Assembly: GCF_014529535.1 (NCBI RefSeq)
Contig: NW_023503339.1
Location: 1-64,000 of the forward strand
Direction of reading: 5' to 3'
Length of the DNA stretch: 64,000 bases
From: Bradysia coprophila
Lineage: Eukaryota; Arthropoda; Insecta; Diptera; Sciaridae
The translations under genes and the position numbers were made by a program. Below are positions 12,267 through 26,600 of the stretch, in pieces. Under the pieces are notes generated by a model. It had not been told where the DNA came from. It did no database searches and saw only the letters and a program-made list of their open reading frames with translations. Within the stretch, counting starts at the first letter, position 1; each line of letters opens with the position of its first letter.

Positions 12267-15130
12267 TTTCACTTTAGAACATGTCCCTCTTCAACGGAAT
12301 TTATAGAGACAATTGAATTTATTTAAATTTTTATATTCATTCGGATTGCAGTCGAAATTTCGTATTTTTAGGATGAACTATTTAAGGAACTTCACCTCCT
12401 CTGAGAATTGAAAGTATTTCGAGATCATAATCAACACGCACTGAGCTATATTTCATCTTTCAGGTGCTGATGGTTCATTTACTCTTTAAATTTAATGTTA
12501 AACATACTGTGCAATGTTTACGTCTCCCACAAAGATCATAAGCCAATGGAGGTACAAATTTAATATATTCATCTTTGCTTTAGGTCAACAAATATTTATT
12601 GGTGGAATATTTATGTTTTGTGTACCGAGTGTATTGTCTACGATGCCGAATTTATTGTGATATACATACAGAAAACAAAAATCGTCTTCTCTGTTGAATA
12701 TTATATATGGTATGTCTAAGTCACTTACTGAGAGGTTGTCAGCATATAAGTGTTTTTTATGTCGCGTTTAATACGAACAAGACTTTTGCCCCCATGCAGG
12801 TTGATGTATCATGTGGGTGTGGTGTTTTGTATTTTCGAAATTGCACTATACGAGAACATTATATGTTTCAATACTCGGGCGTCTAAAATAGACGAAAAGC
12901 AGTTCGTTACCGAAATGAACTTTAATTGAAATAAATTAAATAGTTTTCTGATTGCATTTAGAAATTCAGTCAGTCCAGACAGGAGTAGTTAAGTGGATAT
13001 GGGAGGTCGTAAACTATCTTCGTTTTTTTTCTCCGTCAGTAATGTTAGAGTCTTTCGACTGTTCAACATTTAAAATAAATTTGTGGAACGAAATTTATGA
13101 GTTTAATTTTAGTCTGTGCAAATGATGAGAGCATCTGAACGGATGATGGTGACATTTAAAAGGGCGAAAAAGGAAAAAGAACCAGTCTAAATTATGAATT
13201 GCTGAAAGTGAAAACCCAAATAATCTTCACAACAAAATAAAAGTTTTACAGCCGAGACATCGTCGCCTTGCAACAATCTTTAATATGCTAATAATACGTT
13301 CAAGTTATACAAACATAAATGGATATTTCGGTTTCGAAGAAAGAAAGGAGTTCAATCTATTTATGATATGGCCGTTTTTTCTTCTTCTTCTTCTTCTTCT
13401 TCTTCTTCACCTTTATATCGACGCTCACTCACAGGGATCCTTATTAAAAATTAAAGAAAACGAAATAAGACACACCACACACAGATGAAAAGCATACCTC
13501 GTACGATGGAAAAAAAATCCTGTGGGTGCGCTCGTACAGTAACGAGGCGATCACATAAAAGAGCAATACAACTTTAAAGTTTATTGTAATCAGAAACCTG
13601 TTCCCAACAAGAATTCTTTTATACCTGCGAGATATATGCTGTTAACAGAAGTCGTAAGTGTTTCCACCGAACGCTTGTAAAATAGCGTAAAAAGTATACA
13701 CACAGATGTCCATCATACAATTCGTACATCATAATTTAAACGTAATGCTTATCTTGCCGATGGTAAAAAAGGCAAAATATTTTATTTCTCTTTTTGTTAT
13801 TGGTTTTATAATTTCAGATTATGCTGCTAGTTACAGGTTATAATATCAATATTATTATTTGGCACTGGTTATGTGTTACCGTAGGCCGATTAAATTTACT
13901 TTTACGGCTATGTTAATGCTTCCATACGGAGATTCTTCTTTCTGTTTCTTTTATTTACTGTCGTGAATGATATACGTCGCATATATACAATAAAGTTAAA
14001 GGGAAAAAATTCAATTTTATTAAAGAGGTTGGAATAGTTTAGCTTGTAGTTCGTTTAATTTCCACTTCATTGATGTTTAGTCAAAGAATTGAAGTGAATG
14101 AAACGTATTACTATTATACTCTGCATATAAATATGTGAATGTGTTTTCAGCACAAGAATTCTTCGATACACTTCGATACATGCACTATAAATATATTTAA
14201 AAATCTATATGCCGTCGTCGCCGGATACACCTTAACAAACAAAATTTACTGTTGTGATGTTTGTTGTATTTTAGAGCGAACTTCTTTTTTTTTTCAAACC
14301 AAAACAATTTTCACCTGGAATTGATAAAACGACAAGGAAACGTACAAGTACCTTGTTATACACTGTGGTGTTATTAGCTTGCATCTTACAGAATTACTAC
14401 ATGTCGCTTCAAGTTAAAACAAATCAACTTTTTCCTTCGAAATAACATTCGGTTGAATCATGTTTTTACTTTGTTTAGTATTATGGCGTTAGTGTATGTG
14501 CGCTGTAAAGAATATTGAGTAAGCTTATTGATAAGAATAGTAATGATGTTATTCATTCCGATTTATTCATTTCGTTTTCGTACGAATGATTCACCGTCAT
14601 TCCTATTTTATGTTATTGATATCAATTTCTTAACTACTGTTTTTGATTACCATACTCGTTGTTGTTATCGGATCGGTATACCTATTCCAGATGTAACACA
14701 TTTGTTTTACATAATAACCAGTAAAGCATCTTGAACGAAATTTATGTAATTTTTTTTGGAAATTTGGCCAGAAAAAAGTTGACGAAATCTTAGAGAAATC
14801 TTCGGAGATCTTACATTACATTAAAATTTTACATTCATATTTGATAAATGCAGCTATCAGATCCCAGCCTGTAAACATTTGCATTAAGAGATCTTATATC
14901 CATTTTTATTATTTATTGTATCGATTCTACACATATTCAGATAAGATAAGCTGGTGGTCTAAGACCTCTAAGACTGACGGAAAGGTTCTAGAAACACAAT
15001 TTGTTCTTAAATCGAATACTAAAATTTCTTAAAAAAAAACTCAAATTTTCTAAGTTTAAAGCCTGGAATCGGAAATTCGGAGAAGATTTTGTTGTGGGCT
15101 TGCAGCTTCCTCGGATTAACTGTTAAAATT
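12267..15130. other. gene-free AT-rich region with a CTT microsatellite
   Basis: No supported gene. A CTT microsatellite of about eleven units lies near 13,379-13,409. The remaining open frames are short and show no family similarity. Confidence 0.45.
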
Positions 15131-15290
15131 TGTTTCTTCTTCTTCTTTGTTAGCATTTATTTATCCATTGCTGGCCTCCCCTAATTCCTTCCACTCTTCA
15201 CGCTGCCAGTTTATTTTGGTCCAACATTCATCAGTCCGCCTAGCAATGTGTCCAGCCGGTCTAGCCCAGTTCCATCGACATTATTTGCTA
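15131..15290 (-). mobile_element. RTE-type retrotransposon 3' remnant
   Basis: The minus strand reads WNWARPAGHIARRTDE then WQREEWKELGEA, the usual C-terminal signature of RTE-clade reverse transcriptase proteins (W-x-WAGH-x-AR...REEWKELGEA). It is followed by a stop and a short (GAA)n tail, on the plus strand TTCTTCTTCTTC at about 15,133. The element at 40.6 kb also ends in a GAA tail. Everything upstream is missing, so this is a severely 5'-truncated, dead copy. Confidence 0.65.
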
Positions 15291-16795
15291 CATGATATCA
15301 ACGACTTTGCTTTGTTGTCCCACTTTCTCATGTTGGTTTTCGACCAAAATACACTGAAATCGTTCTCATGTCTTGAGGATTCCTATCTATACAATTTTCG
15401 AGTAAGTGCACTTCAAAATTTGAATTTTGGGTGAATCAGGGGATGAACAAATGAAATAAGAAATAAATTTCAACCAACTCTGATATGAGAATGTCGTGAA
15501 TCACTCACATATGACGCTGCGTTTGTAGCTGATACTTCAAACTTTGAATTTGAATTTAGAATTTGAGTCAGAACTCTTGAGGAATTATTTTCGAAGACAC
15601 AAATGATCCAGATCCAGAAATTATGAGCCTGGGTAAATTTTCCCATCAATATGCGGTTTAGCAATTATTACGAATGATCTTGGTACGTCAAAATGTAGTC
15701 AATATTTTCACAAAATGGCTCAATCTCACATATGCAACCCATAGGCCTCGAAATCCCGTTTAGTCATTCTTAAGGTGACAGTTATAAAAATTCCTCTCTA
15801 CTGTGATATTGATGTGATATTGTGGTTTACGGAGTAATATGTCAAATGTGATCAGATGGATGGTGATAAGAGATGAGAGAAAAAAAGGATCCTGCGATGC
15901 GCGTACCACTCTTTCTATAAGAAAGTTGTTTTTTCCCTTGCATATTAAATTTAAGGAATGCAGAATTTTGCAATCCATTTTTCTTTCTTTCTTTTATACA
16001 TTCGTTAATTAATTTACACTTTTTTATCAGTTTTGATGCAGACAGTTGGCTGTAATAAACGCCAAGTTCTTGCAAAATATATGTAATGCATATATTTCAC
16101 TTGCAGATATTAACGCAGCATTGCATCCTACATCAACTATGTACATGTCATTGTACCAATAATATATATAAAAAAGATGTTTTCATATGCTGAAATTTCC
16201 ACAGGCAATGGATCAAAAAATATCCCATAAATTTATAACGATAAAATGCTTGACTCTTAGTATTTCATAAAAAAAAAATGTGAAGAGAAGACGCAAAGAT
16301 AAAGAAAAATAAAAATATCAAAAAATATAAATAATTTTTCGTCCATCTACTACAACTGTCGTGTCTCATGCAACTCAGAAAAGAAGAAAGAAAAAATGTA
16401 AAGAAAATATAAATTCGAAAATTAATTTTTATCAAAGAAAGAACAAACAACAATGCATCAAATGGTCAAATTTGTAGAAACAATCGAGAAAATCCAACCA
16501 TCGAACATCCAGCAGCAGAAGAAGAAGCGCAACCGAATAAAATTGGCAACCATTCACCGAAACATAATAAATGTTGTACAAATTTTTCAAGAAGAATAAG
16601 AAAAATACCTCAATGGATTTTAATTCCAAATAAACCGACCAACCTTTTATGTATTTGGATAGCTATACTATACATATATTGTTGTATCCATATCTATAGA
16701 GCGCTAGCGAGCGCTCTCTGCGTGTATGGGTGTGTGTGTATATTATTTTAAAAACTATATCACCGAACTCAGCCGTTATTGTTGTGCATCCAATT
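15291..16795. other. gene-free AT-rich region upstream of actin
   Basis: No supported gene or RNA. It may contain distal regulatory sequence for the actin gene, but I see no specific site before the CArG box at 16,796. Confidence 0.4.
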
Positions 16796-16805
16796 CCATA
16801 TATGG
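16796..16805 (+). promoter_or_regulatory. distal CArG box (SRF site) of actin
   Basis: CCATATATGG is a perfect match to the serum-response-factor consensus CC(A/T)6GG. CArG boxes are typical of animal actin promoters. About 75 bp downstream lies a TATATA stretch (about 16,875), then an ACAGTTCG initiator-like sequence near 16,910, consistent with a distal promoter. Confidence 0.6.
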
Positions 16806-16909
16806 TAAAATTGTCGACGCTTTACTGCTTGGGAAGTCGATGTATTGAATGTAGCCGGTCGGTGGGGAACCATTTATATACGCAATGGATGAGAATTTTT
16901 CTATCATAA

Positions 16910-17090
16910 CAGTTCGTGTTCTCGTACAGTGAACATTAAGAAATATTTTTAAAAACAAGACAAGAAAAAATATTTTTTATTTAATTTCATAAATTAAATA
17001 AAATCACACGAAAGAAAAACACACGGAAAAACTTATAACAATTAAGTGCTATTTATTTTGTAATTTTAGAAAAGCCAAATAAAACCAAAT
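16910..17090 (+). other. predicted distal 5'UTR leader exon of actin
   Basis: Non-coding. It would start near the initiator-like sequence at about 16,910 and end at a consensus donor (AAT|GTAAGT at 17,091), splicing to the acceptor at 20,278. Insect Act5C genes have two promoters with separate leader exons, which supports the model, but the start is inferred and no transcript data are available here. Confidence 0.4.
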
Positions 17091-18794
17091 GTAAGTAAAA
17101 TTTAGTTCTATCGAAATGAAAATGGAATTTTGGAAAATTGGATCGAAATTTTTCTTCTTATTTTTTGTTGAGTGATAAAAATGTCTATAATCAGTGCAAT
17201 GACATCAAAGAAAAGAAAAACCCAGCCGCGATGTGGATATGTGGATTAAAAAAAATGATATGCAGAGTGTGTGTGTGTTAATATTATCTATTGACTTGGT
17301 ATTACATGGATTAAATGGCGCGGCATTTGAAAAATGACCGTTAAATAACTGTCGAAAAATTCGAACAAAACAAACGAGATATTTCGTTCAGGGTGTTGTT
17401 TTTTCCTACTTCTGAGCAAAAAGTTTCAATGACAGATATCAATAATAATCGTTGAATTTCTTGTCTACACCTGCACGTCATAATTTGCAGAGACTAAAAA
17501 ATCAAATTATTCAGTGACGAAAAACAAATTTAAATTTCGTTTCTATCTCTAACGGTCGTTTTCGTTCAAAATTTGAACCGGGACCGAAAATTCATTCAAA
17601 AATTGAGATTTTCTCCGAAGTTTATTGAAACGTCCAAAATCAATGTTAAATTAATGTGTGCGCCCAAGGTGAAGAAACTTTAATGAGATTCGAGATTAGA
17701 ATATGATCTCTCTTTTTTCGTGTGAAATTTTATAAATAATGAATAAAAGGCATACCGCGCTCTGTATGTGATTTGAATCGAATGAATCTTTTTTTGTTTT
17801 AATTGAATGGAAATCTGGTTCATTGTTTTTCCATTGAACTAACTTGTAAATTAGAGTCTTTCTATTATTTATTTTTTGCTCGCTTCGATGGGATTAACAA
17901 TGGAGAGAAAGAAGCAAAATATATTAGACAAACGTTTTCATTGCAATTTATACATCTATTTAGCATTGATCGTTTTGCTTAATGAAAAAAAGAAACACGA
18001 AATAATTAGCAAGGTATACAAAAAAAAACTACATTCAATGCCTACAATCCTACATTTATTTGTGTGTTGTCGTTTTAGCGATATTTTTTCTTGCATAAAT
18101 TAATTATAAAGGCCTTGATGGTGATGACTGGAAATACGATAACTGCATTTCAATTCGATTTAAAAAAAAAATCTATCGATCACCAGATTGGGTGTGCTCG
18201 ATGAAGTGCCAGACTTGACACTCTTTCTCTCCACCCAACTTCGATCGTATCGATGATGATTACAATCTTATAATTTACTTTCAATCGCAAATTAATGATT
18301 CAAGTTCTTCGATGATGATGTCACAAAAGCCGGCAGTTTCTTTTCCAACGAAATTCTCTCGAATCTTGATTGTAGAGGAATACAATTGCCCAATTTCTTT
18401 ACGCCTTTCCATTTCCGATCAATGAAACAAAGTCCATTGATATTGTAACAATTATAATTATTGTACAATGATTCGTATGGGTTCATTCAAGATCCAAAAG
18501 AAACAACAACAATATCCCCAGAAAAATTAAAATAACAAATCGCACATTCATAAAAACATCCAAATCCAGCATTCAAGTTACCAAATCGTATGGAAATAAA
18601 TTACGAGAAAACCTACAACACACTCCACCCATGCGCTTTTTGCATAAATTCTCCTCACTAGCCAAATAAACCACATTGTAATATGACAAAAAAAAATGAC
18701 ACATTGTTTCCATCTCTTTTGCCAACGATTCTTATCATCAGTCTCTCCTTTACCGCATGTTATTCGTAGAAATTCAACATTCATTTCAACATTG

Positions 18795-18804
18795 CCTTAT
18801 ATGG
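18795..18804 (+). promoter_or_regulatory. proximal CArG box (SRF site) of actin
   Basis: CCTTATATGG is a second perfect CArG box, about 2 kb downstream of the first and about 1.5 kb upstream of the actin ATG. A TATATA run lies about 60 bp further on. It probably serves a proximal promoter. Confidence 0.6.
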
Positions 18805-18889
18805 TCAAAGTGTAGCGATTGGTTGGATTATGCGCATTTGAATGGTAGGGATTCCTTCCATATATATGTTACAGTTGAAGATGAACAAA

Positions 18890-19156
18890 TTTGGTTGTAA
18901 AGTTGTGCGATTGTGTGAGAATTTTGATTAGATGTGTGTGTGTATGTGTTGATTGTTGGAAAATATTTTCGAACGTTTCGAAGCAGCGTCCATGTTCACA
19001 TCGACACTTGTCGTTTGGCCGTTGACGTTGAAGCTGCGCATCGTTCGCGTTTAATAAAATCTTTTTAAAAAAAATAATTTTGTTTGCCTGTGCGATTTGA
19101 TAGACAATTCTATCAGTTTAATTCATATTGTAAAAGTACTTTCATTTAAACAAAAG
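18890..19156 (+). other. predicted proximal 5'UTR leader exon of actin
   Basis: Non-coding leader inferred downstream of the proximal CArG box. A plausible donor (AAAAG|GTAAAT) follows position 19,156. It would splice to the shared acceptor TTTGTTTGCAG that ends at 20,278, eight bases before the ATG. The transcription start is a guess. Confidence 0.35.
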
Positions 19157-20283
19157 GTAAATTAACCTTCCAACAATCAATATTGTGCATATTTAGTGAA
19201 TAATTTTTGAAAAGAAATTGTGAATTCTCGGATTTTTCCCATCTAATATTCGGTTTTATTGTGAAGGGCGTTGGCATCAGACCGGTACCGGCATTTTATA
19301 CATTCATTTTGTGTAACTGATTCCAAGTTTTTCGGTTTTCGAATCGATTTTCGACCGAAATTAACTAATTTGCAAAGTATCTGCATTGATTACAGCGATG
19401 CTTCCACGTTAATTTCTTGAAAACTTTTAATTCTAACGGTCGCATTTCTAAAATTAGCTGTACGCATCATCGACCACCGCATCGTACGTTGCTTCGCGTT
19501 GAACAAGTTTCAGTTCTTTTTTTTCTTTTCATTTTTTTTTTTTACTTTTGGGTGTGTATGAGTGCCGTTTATACCAAAAAAAAAATCTCATTCGGTTCTG
19601 AACATTCCTTAATTGAATTTTATTGATTTTTTGATATGGGAAATATAATAGTGTGACTACTCTGTGTGCATTATTTGGTTGAGAGTGAGGGAGCTTCAAC
19701 ACAAATAATTTCAAGTGCAATGTCTTTGGAAAGCATTTCGATTATTGATCTATTTTTCCCACACTTATGCACACACATACTATGTATATGCATCCGCTGT
19801 GTATGAAGCTCATGGTCGGCAATTCATTGTCAAGGTCAGGAGCACTGAACGCTCAACCATTCTTTTTCTGTTCGAGAATTTACTAAATTAGTTGTCCTGA
19901 AGAGGATAGGCGAAAATCTCGAATTTCGTTATTTATAGCGAAATCAGGTGACACACTTTTTTACCTTTATCAATCGTCGTCAATTGTACATGATGTAATC
20001 CGACGAATTTTTTTTTTTTTGTTTTATCTTATCTGAGTCGGCTTTGCGTCTTTAATGCCATATAATTCATGTGATCGAAGATAAGAATTCCGAATGGTGT
20101 TAAGGTTTCTCCTGTACGAATTTTGTCACTTCTCTCCAACCGAATCAACCGTACAGATCGATAATTTATTTTTTTGTTTGAATTATTTCGATCAAATTTC
20201 CAATAACACTCAAGTTGGTCGCAGTTGTTCTGAAGTGACTTTCGAATCTAATTTTTTTTTTGTTTCTTTTGTTTGCAGAATAA

Positions 20284-21417
<1,134 letters not shown>

Positions 21418-22010
21418 ATTTTCAATTTACTTAAAAAACAGATTGATAAAGAAAACAAAACAGATAAAATGCAACATCAAAACAAAACAAAAAATACATC
21501 AACTACAGATTATGTCATTTATCTTTCTCTTCATTTTTTTTTCTTATAAATTATTTATAAACGAAAAATCGTTGAAAGCACATACAACAACACTCGGTTG
21601 ATTTGGGCAAAGTATTATTAAAAAGAGAAAAAAGATTTCGTTTGTAAACTTTTTGAACAAGGAAAAAAAACTTTTTTAAGAAAGAAACTTTTATCAAGAA
21701 CGTTCGTGGGTTATAATATACTTGGAACACATACACACCGCATAATTATAATTATTCATTTTTCCAAGCAAACATCAAGTGACTAGAATTAAAATTTGCC
21801 TATAAAACAAAGAACACATCTCTTTCCAGTATATATATATATCTATACATATAAAAAAAACGTTTTTTTTAGTCATTTCGTGCAAACAACACCCTCCATT
21901 CTTTCAAAGCCCAAAACAGCCGCAAAAAAGACACATTTTCATTCCCTTTATTATAAAAAAACAAGAAAAACGATTTTTTTTATTCAAATAAAAACAAGCA
22001 TGTGTTCGTT
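21418..22010 (+). other. actin 3'UTR with polyadenylation signal
   Basis: AT-rich sequence after the actin stop. A candidate AATAAA lies at 21,987-21,992 and would give a 3'UTR of about 0.6 kb. No stable secondary structure or coding frame was recognised. Confidence 0.5.
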
Positions 22011-23526
22011 AAATACATAACAATTCGTCTTTTTAATTAAACCCGACCAATCATTTCCACCTTCTCCGGTTGTCCAATTATCTGCCCATTGAGAATTGGA
22101 AATTGTGCCTGAAAGACAAAGTAACGAACAACTTAGATGACTTTGAAGTCTTTGAAGGAAAACTCAATCCGTATACAAATCATTCTCTGTCGCCAATTAG
22201 CTGCAAGTACTTTTACGGAAAGTTGGATAAGAGGCGAGCAACGAATCGGAATATATGAATTTAACGCTTCATCAGACTCGAACTCATGGTAAGCAGGAAA
22301 CACACAGCAATATACACATTCGTTCTTCCCACAAAACAATTTTATATCGATGAGGGGACGATCGACAAAGAGTTTTGAAACTTTTCTGAACAAACTTGGT
22401 AGAACCAAAAAAAAACAAAAAAAAATTGTTTTCATTAAAATGCTTCAAACAGTCTGAATCCGAGGCTGAAAATTTAATATCAACTCAAATTGACTTTATT
22501 TAATGTGTGTCATGGTCATAGGAAGTATTATAAACAGTCTGAAATTAGTCACTTGAATCAATCAATATGTTATGTGATTCAGGTGTTACCGGCTTTTTTG
22601 TAACATAGTTGCAAAATATTTGCATTTTAGTGAGAGAGTATGTGCGTTGAATGACCGTGTACGAACGAATACACACCTATTACACCATATTTTCATGTGC
22701 ATACACTTAACGTTGAGGGGGTAAAATGTGTTCACCATATAAATATGCTGCCGGGCATGAGATGATTGAATTTACAAAACATTAGTGTTTGTATATGTTG
22801 CCGGCTCCACTTTTATAATAGTGAAGAATCGGACAAATTGGCGAAAATGTTGAATCAACGGAGGAGGCATCAACACCATTTCCGCACTTACTGTGAGACG
22901 CGAACGAATTACTTTTGTTTCTCTTTTGTTTTTGCATAAGACCAGCCTTTCCTACACCACACAACTCGGTACTTAGGACATCGTCATACAACGAAATCAA
23001 TTTGCAATTCAAAACTCTTATTATTAGCAAGATAGGAAATACATTTTCGATTAGGGTTTGTCCGTCGTTATTATATACAAGTCTTGCATGTTGTTTCGAT
23101 TAGCAGGGGAGTTCAATCAAATACATTTATAGTTCGTTTTTTGTGTCACACACATAGGTCATGGGGGAGTTTTTCTGCGTATTTTTAGCTATGTGGAATA
23201 TATGACTCAGCCGTAGACACAAAGTGATTTTACTTTAATGAAATGGTCAAAATCAAATATTTCAATTCATCAAACTAATGACCGTGGAGAGCAAAAAAAC
23301 TGTTGGCATTTTTATGCGAAAAAAAAAATTGACACACGAAGTTGATCCCTTTGTCGATACGAAAAGGATACGATGATACAGCGACACTGCAGAAAAATGG
23401 TTTCATTATCAATGGACAATAAAATTGTAGCGCTACAGCTACAGAATCGACCACTTTGCGTGTCCTGAATCTATGATCTAAACGTATGAACGAGTGCGTG
23501 TTTGTTGTTACAGTAAAATTCGTCTC
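22011..23526. other. intergenic region between actin and the dystrobrevin-like gene
   Basis: No supported gene. The two neighbouring genes converge on this stretch. The minus-strand gene has an AATAAA at 23,527-23,532, 81 bases after its stop. Confidence 0.45.
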
Positions 23527-23612
23527 TTTATTTCAAAATATAAAATTTTCTCTTAAATTTATGATTCCATTCCGATAAAATATTCTTTTCTGTTTGCAAA
23601 ACCAATCAAAAT

Positions 23613-26600
23613 CTACGGTTTGTTGCGCTTTCTCTCTTCCACCTCGATGATGCTGTCCAAAACATTTTCCAGTTGATTGGTTGCTTTAGACAATTCGGTG
23701 TTGTCGCTGTATGTGTCTTCGATGATGTCCTTAACGATGTGCAAAAGTTCTCGGAAATTTTGCATATCCGTGTCGATGACACTTCCAGTCTCACATTGAT
23801 CTTCGCTGACCGTTGGTAGATTTTCCTATGAAATCAACATTTCATAAATTTCAGATTCAACGGGACTGCCGGTTCAGGGGTGCCGAACAACTTACTTTTT
23901 TGTCTTTGATGAGACTCGACGATCGTTTTGTATGCAACCAAGAGCTGACATCACTAATCGACAAATTGGAATTGTTCTGCTCCAAAAAGCTTTTATTTAT
24001 CTCAGCTCCTTTTACTGGAAGGAATTTTTGTTTTAAAATGAAGTGTGATGAAGAGTGATGAGCACGCAAAAAAGTGTGTATTGCACATTGTACGTGTAAA
24101 ACAAACATTTTACTTCTGATACGTACTTTGTACATCTAACACGTAGAACCATTGGTTTTATATTCGGTTCATCAACGACGATAAGACCAATGGCTCACTT
24201 ATCAGCAAATTGTACATGTTGAACATAAAATTGTACGTGTTAGTTGTACAAAGTACATATTCGAAGTAGAATGTTTTTAGAAAGCCTGCGTCGAGACTTA
24301 CGTCTACAATATACATGGAAGATTTTACTTTTAGGTGATTCGTCACACTTTAACGTTTGTTCAAAATCTGGCGATTTTTCTAGGGAATTTACCACAAAGA
24401 AAAATCGCCAGTACGCGAAGGAAATCCAAGAAAAATCGCCAAAGTGTGAAAAAACGCCTTTTGTTACATTTTGTAAAAGGATAGATTCCCTAGCTGCCGT
24501 AATTTGCATGAGGGACTTAGACAAACATTTAAACAAAAGAATTCCAAGTCTCTAATGTAAATTACCGCACAAAAAAATCATTATTTTTGGTTGATTTGTT
24601 GAATTACCACGAAAAATCACAAGAGTATGAAGAAACACCATGAAAAATCGCCGAAGTGTGAGGGAATACCATAAGGACAAATTTACCATTCTATGTGTCT
24701 CTCGGTGTTTCTTCACACTATGGCGATTTGACTTTGACGATTCTTCACGGGAATTGAAGAGGCATGGCAGTGAATGATTAGGATTAGTCATGTCAACTAC
24801 TATCGACAGCTACAGCCGCGACAATATCAAGTATGAACTCTGAATTTTGTGTTCTCATAAGCAATGCCTTAACATACCAAAATCAAGAGAAGTTAACAGT
24901 ATTAATAATGATGCTGGGTGGTATATGCTCATGGTGCGTCAAATGATACTTCTGAATCGCAATGATAAATTAGTGAGAGTACGAAGTGGTTATTATTTGG
25001 AATGTATACGTTTGGTATAGGATTGTGTGGACAAGGTAGGTGTCGACATTTATATACGGTCAATTCATTTGGATAACGGATTTGGAAGGAAGGTGTCATG
25101 TGCGATGTCTCAACTTACAAATTCAGTTGAATTTGATGACTCACTGACGTTACTTGAACGTGACTTCGAACCTAATTAATAACAATTTGAACTTGGCACA
25201 TTGTGTTTAGTGGAGGGCAGACCCTTATCCGTACGTCTGTGGGATTGTTCTTTTTCATGGGAAAAAATTCCATATTTTCAAAGGTGATTTCGATTCAATT
25301 GTTTCGACTGTACCGGAGGCTAGTGAACCAGTAATTTCGCCAAACAAATGGTCTGAAAACCTTGGTTACAGAATGATAATAATGAGAGTAAGGGATGATA
25401 CCAATAACCAAGGTTAGGCATGCTTTTGAAGTCGACCGCAAACGTGAAGGATGAAAGAGGTCAAAGAAACCAGAACTGACTGAAACGAAAATTATTTTAT
25501 TGAGTAGAGCAAGAGGTCCATGGTTAGGCAAAAGAGAGATATCAAACGATAAATCAATTATAACGGTCTCCAATTAGTTGAAATGCAAGAAAACTTCTGA
25601 GTAGAATAACGGTTTCAATTACAGAAGCGACTTACTTGCAGCATTACCGATGGATTTTCTTGGCTTCTCAGCAATTTATAGCTAGAGCTAATAGGGTAAC
25701 AATGAAAGACAAGGTGTACATTATCCAATACTATAACAACCCTCATTTGAGTACGTTTCAACTGATTCATTATCATTCGAAGTGTTTTACTTACATGATT
25801 TCGATAGGAAGACATCTGTTTGCGAGTTAGATTTTCGAATGATGGACGGATTGCGATATGGTGTACTTGAGGTGGGAGATACTGTCGAACGCATCTGAAA
25901 ATTTACCGAAATCTTCCGTCAATTACATCCAATTCGACAGGAAAACGAAAACGGTAAACTCACCGAATATTCTTCGAGTTGATTCACAATTGTCTTAAGA
26001 GCCACCAAATGATTTTCGATAAGTTTCTTGGTCTTTGCATTATTGCCGTTGCCATTCGTGTCCAGGTCGGCAACGTGAGCGCTTAGCTTTTCATTTTCGG
26101 ATAAAATTAGTCCGATTATCGAGGACAGTTTGCCTAAGTTAACGACGAAAAGGAAGAAAAAAATATTTTTAAAGTCCGAAGCCGCATATGATTGAATGGT
26201 CTTACATTCAATTTGATTTGAATTTCGTCGGCTTGCAAAGGACCCTTGGCTCTGTCGTGAAACATTCTGATTGGTGATCGTTGTGAACTCTTGTCGGAAT
26301 TCACTGAAGTTCGTTTTGATTGTGGTCATTCCAATCGATTGAATGCGTCCGGACGATGTACCATCCCTGCATCCGAATACGTTCCAACACTTCTTCAAGA
26401 ACAAACGGCACTTATTCAGGATGTATGCATCTCCCAGTCGATGGGATATTGTATGATTTTCGGTATTTGCGTCTGTACAGAAACATTCAAAGCATAGCGA
26501 ATATCCGGTGCAAACGGTACATTGCAACCGTAGTCCTTTTATATCCGTTTTACAAAGTGAACAATCGACAGGATGTACAGTGTCCTTAGTGTCGGAAATA

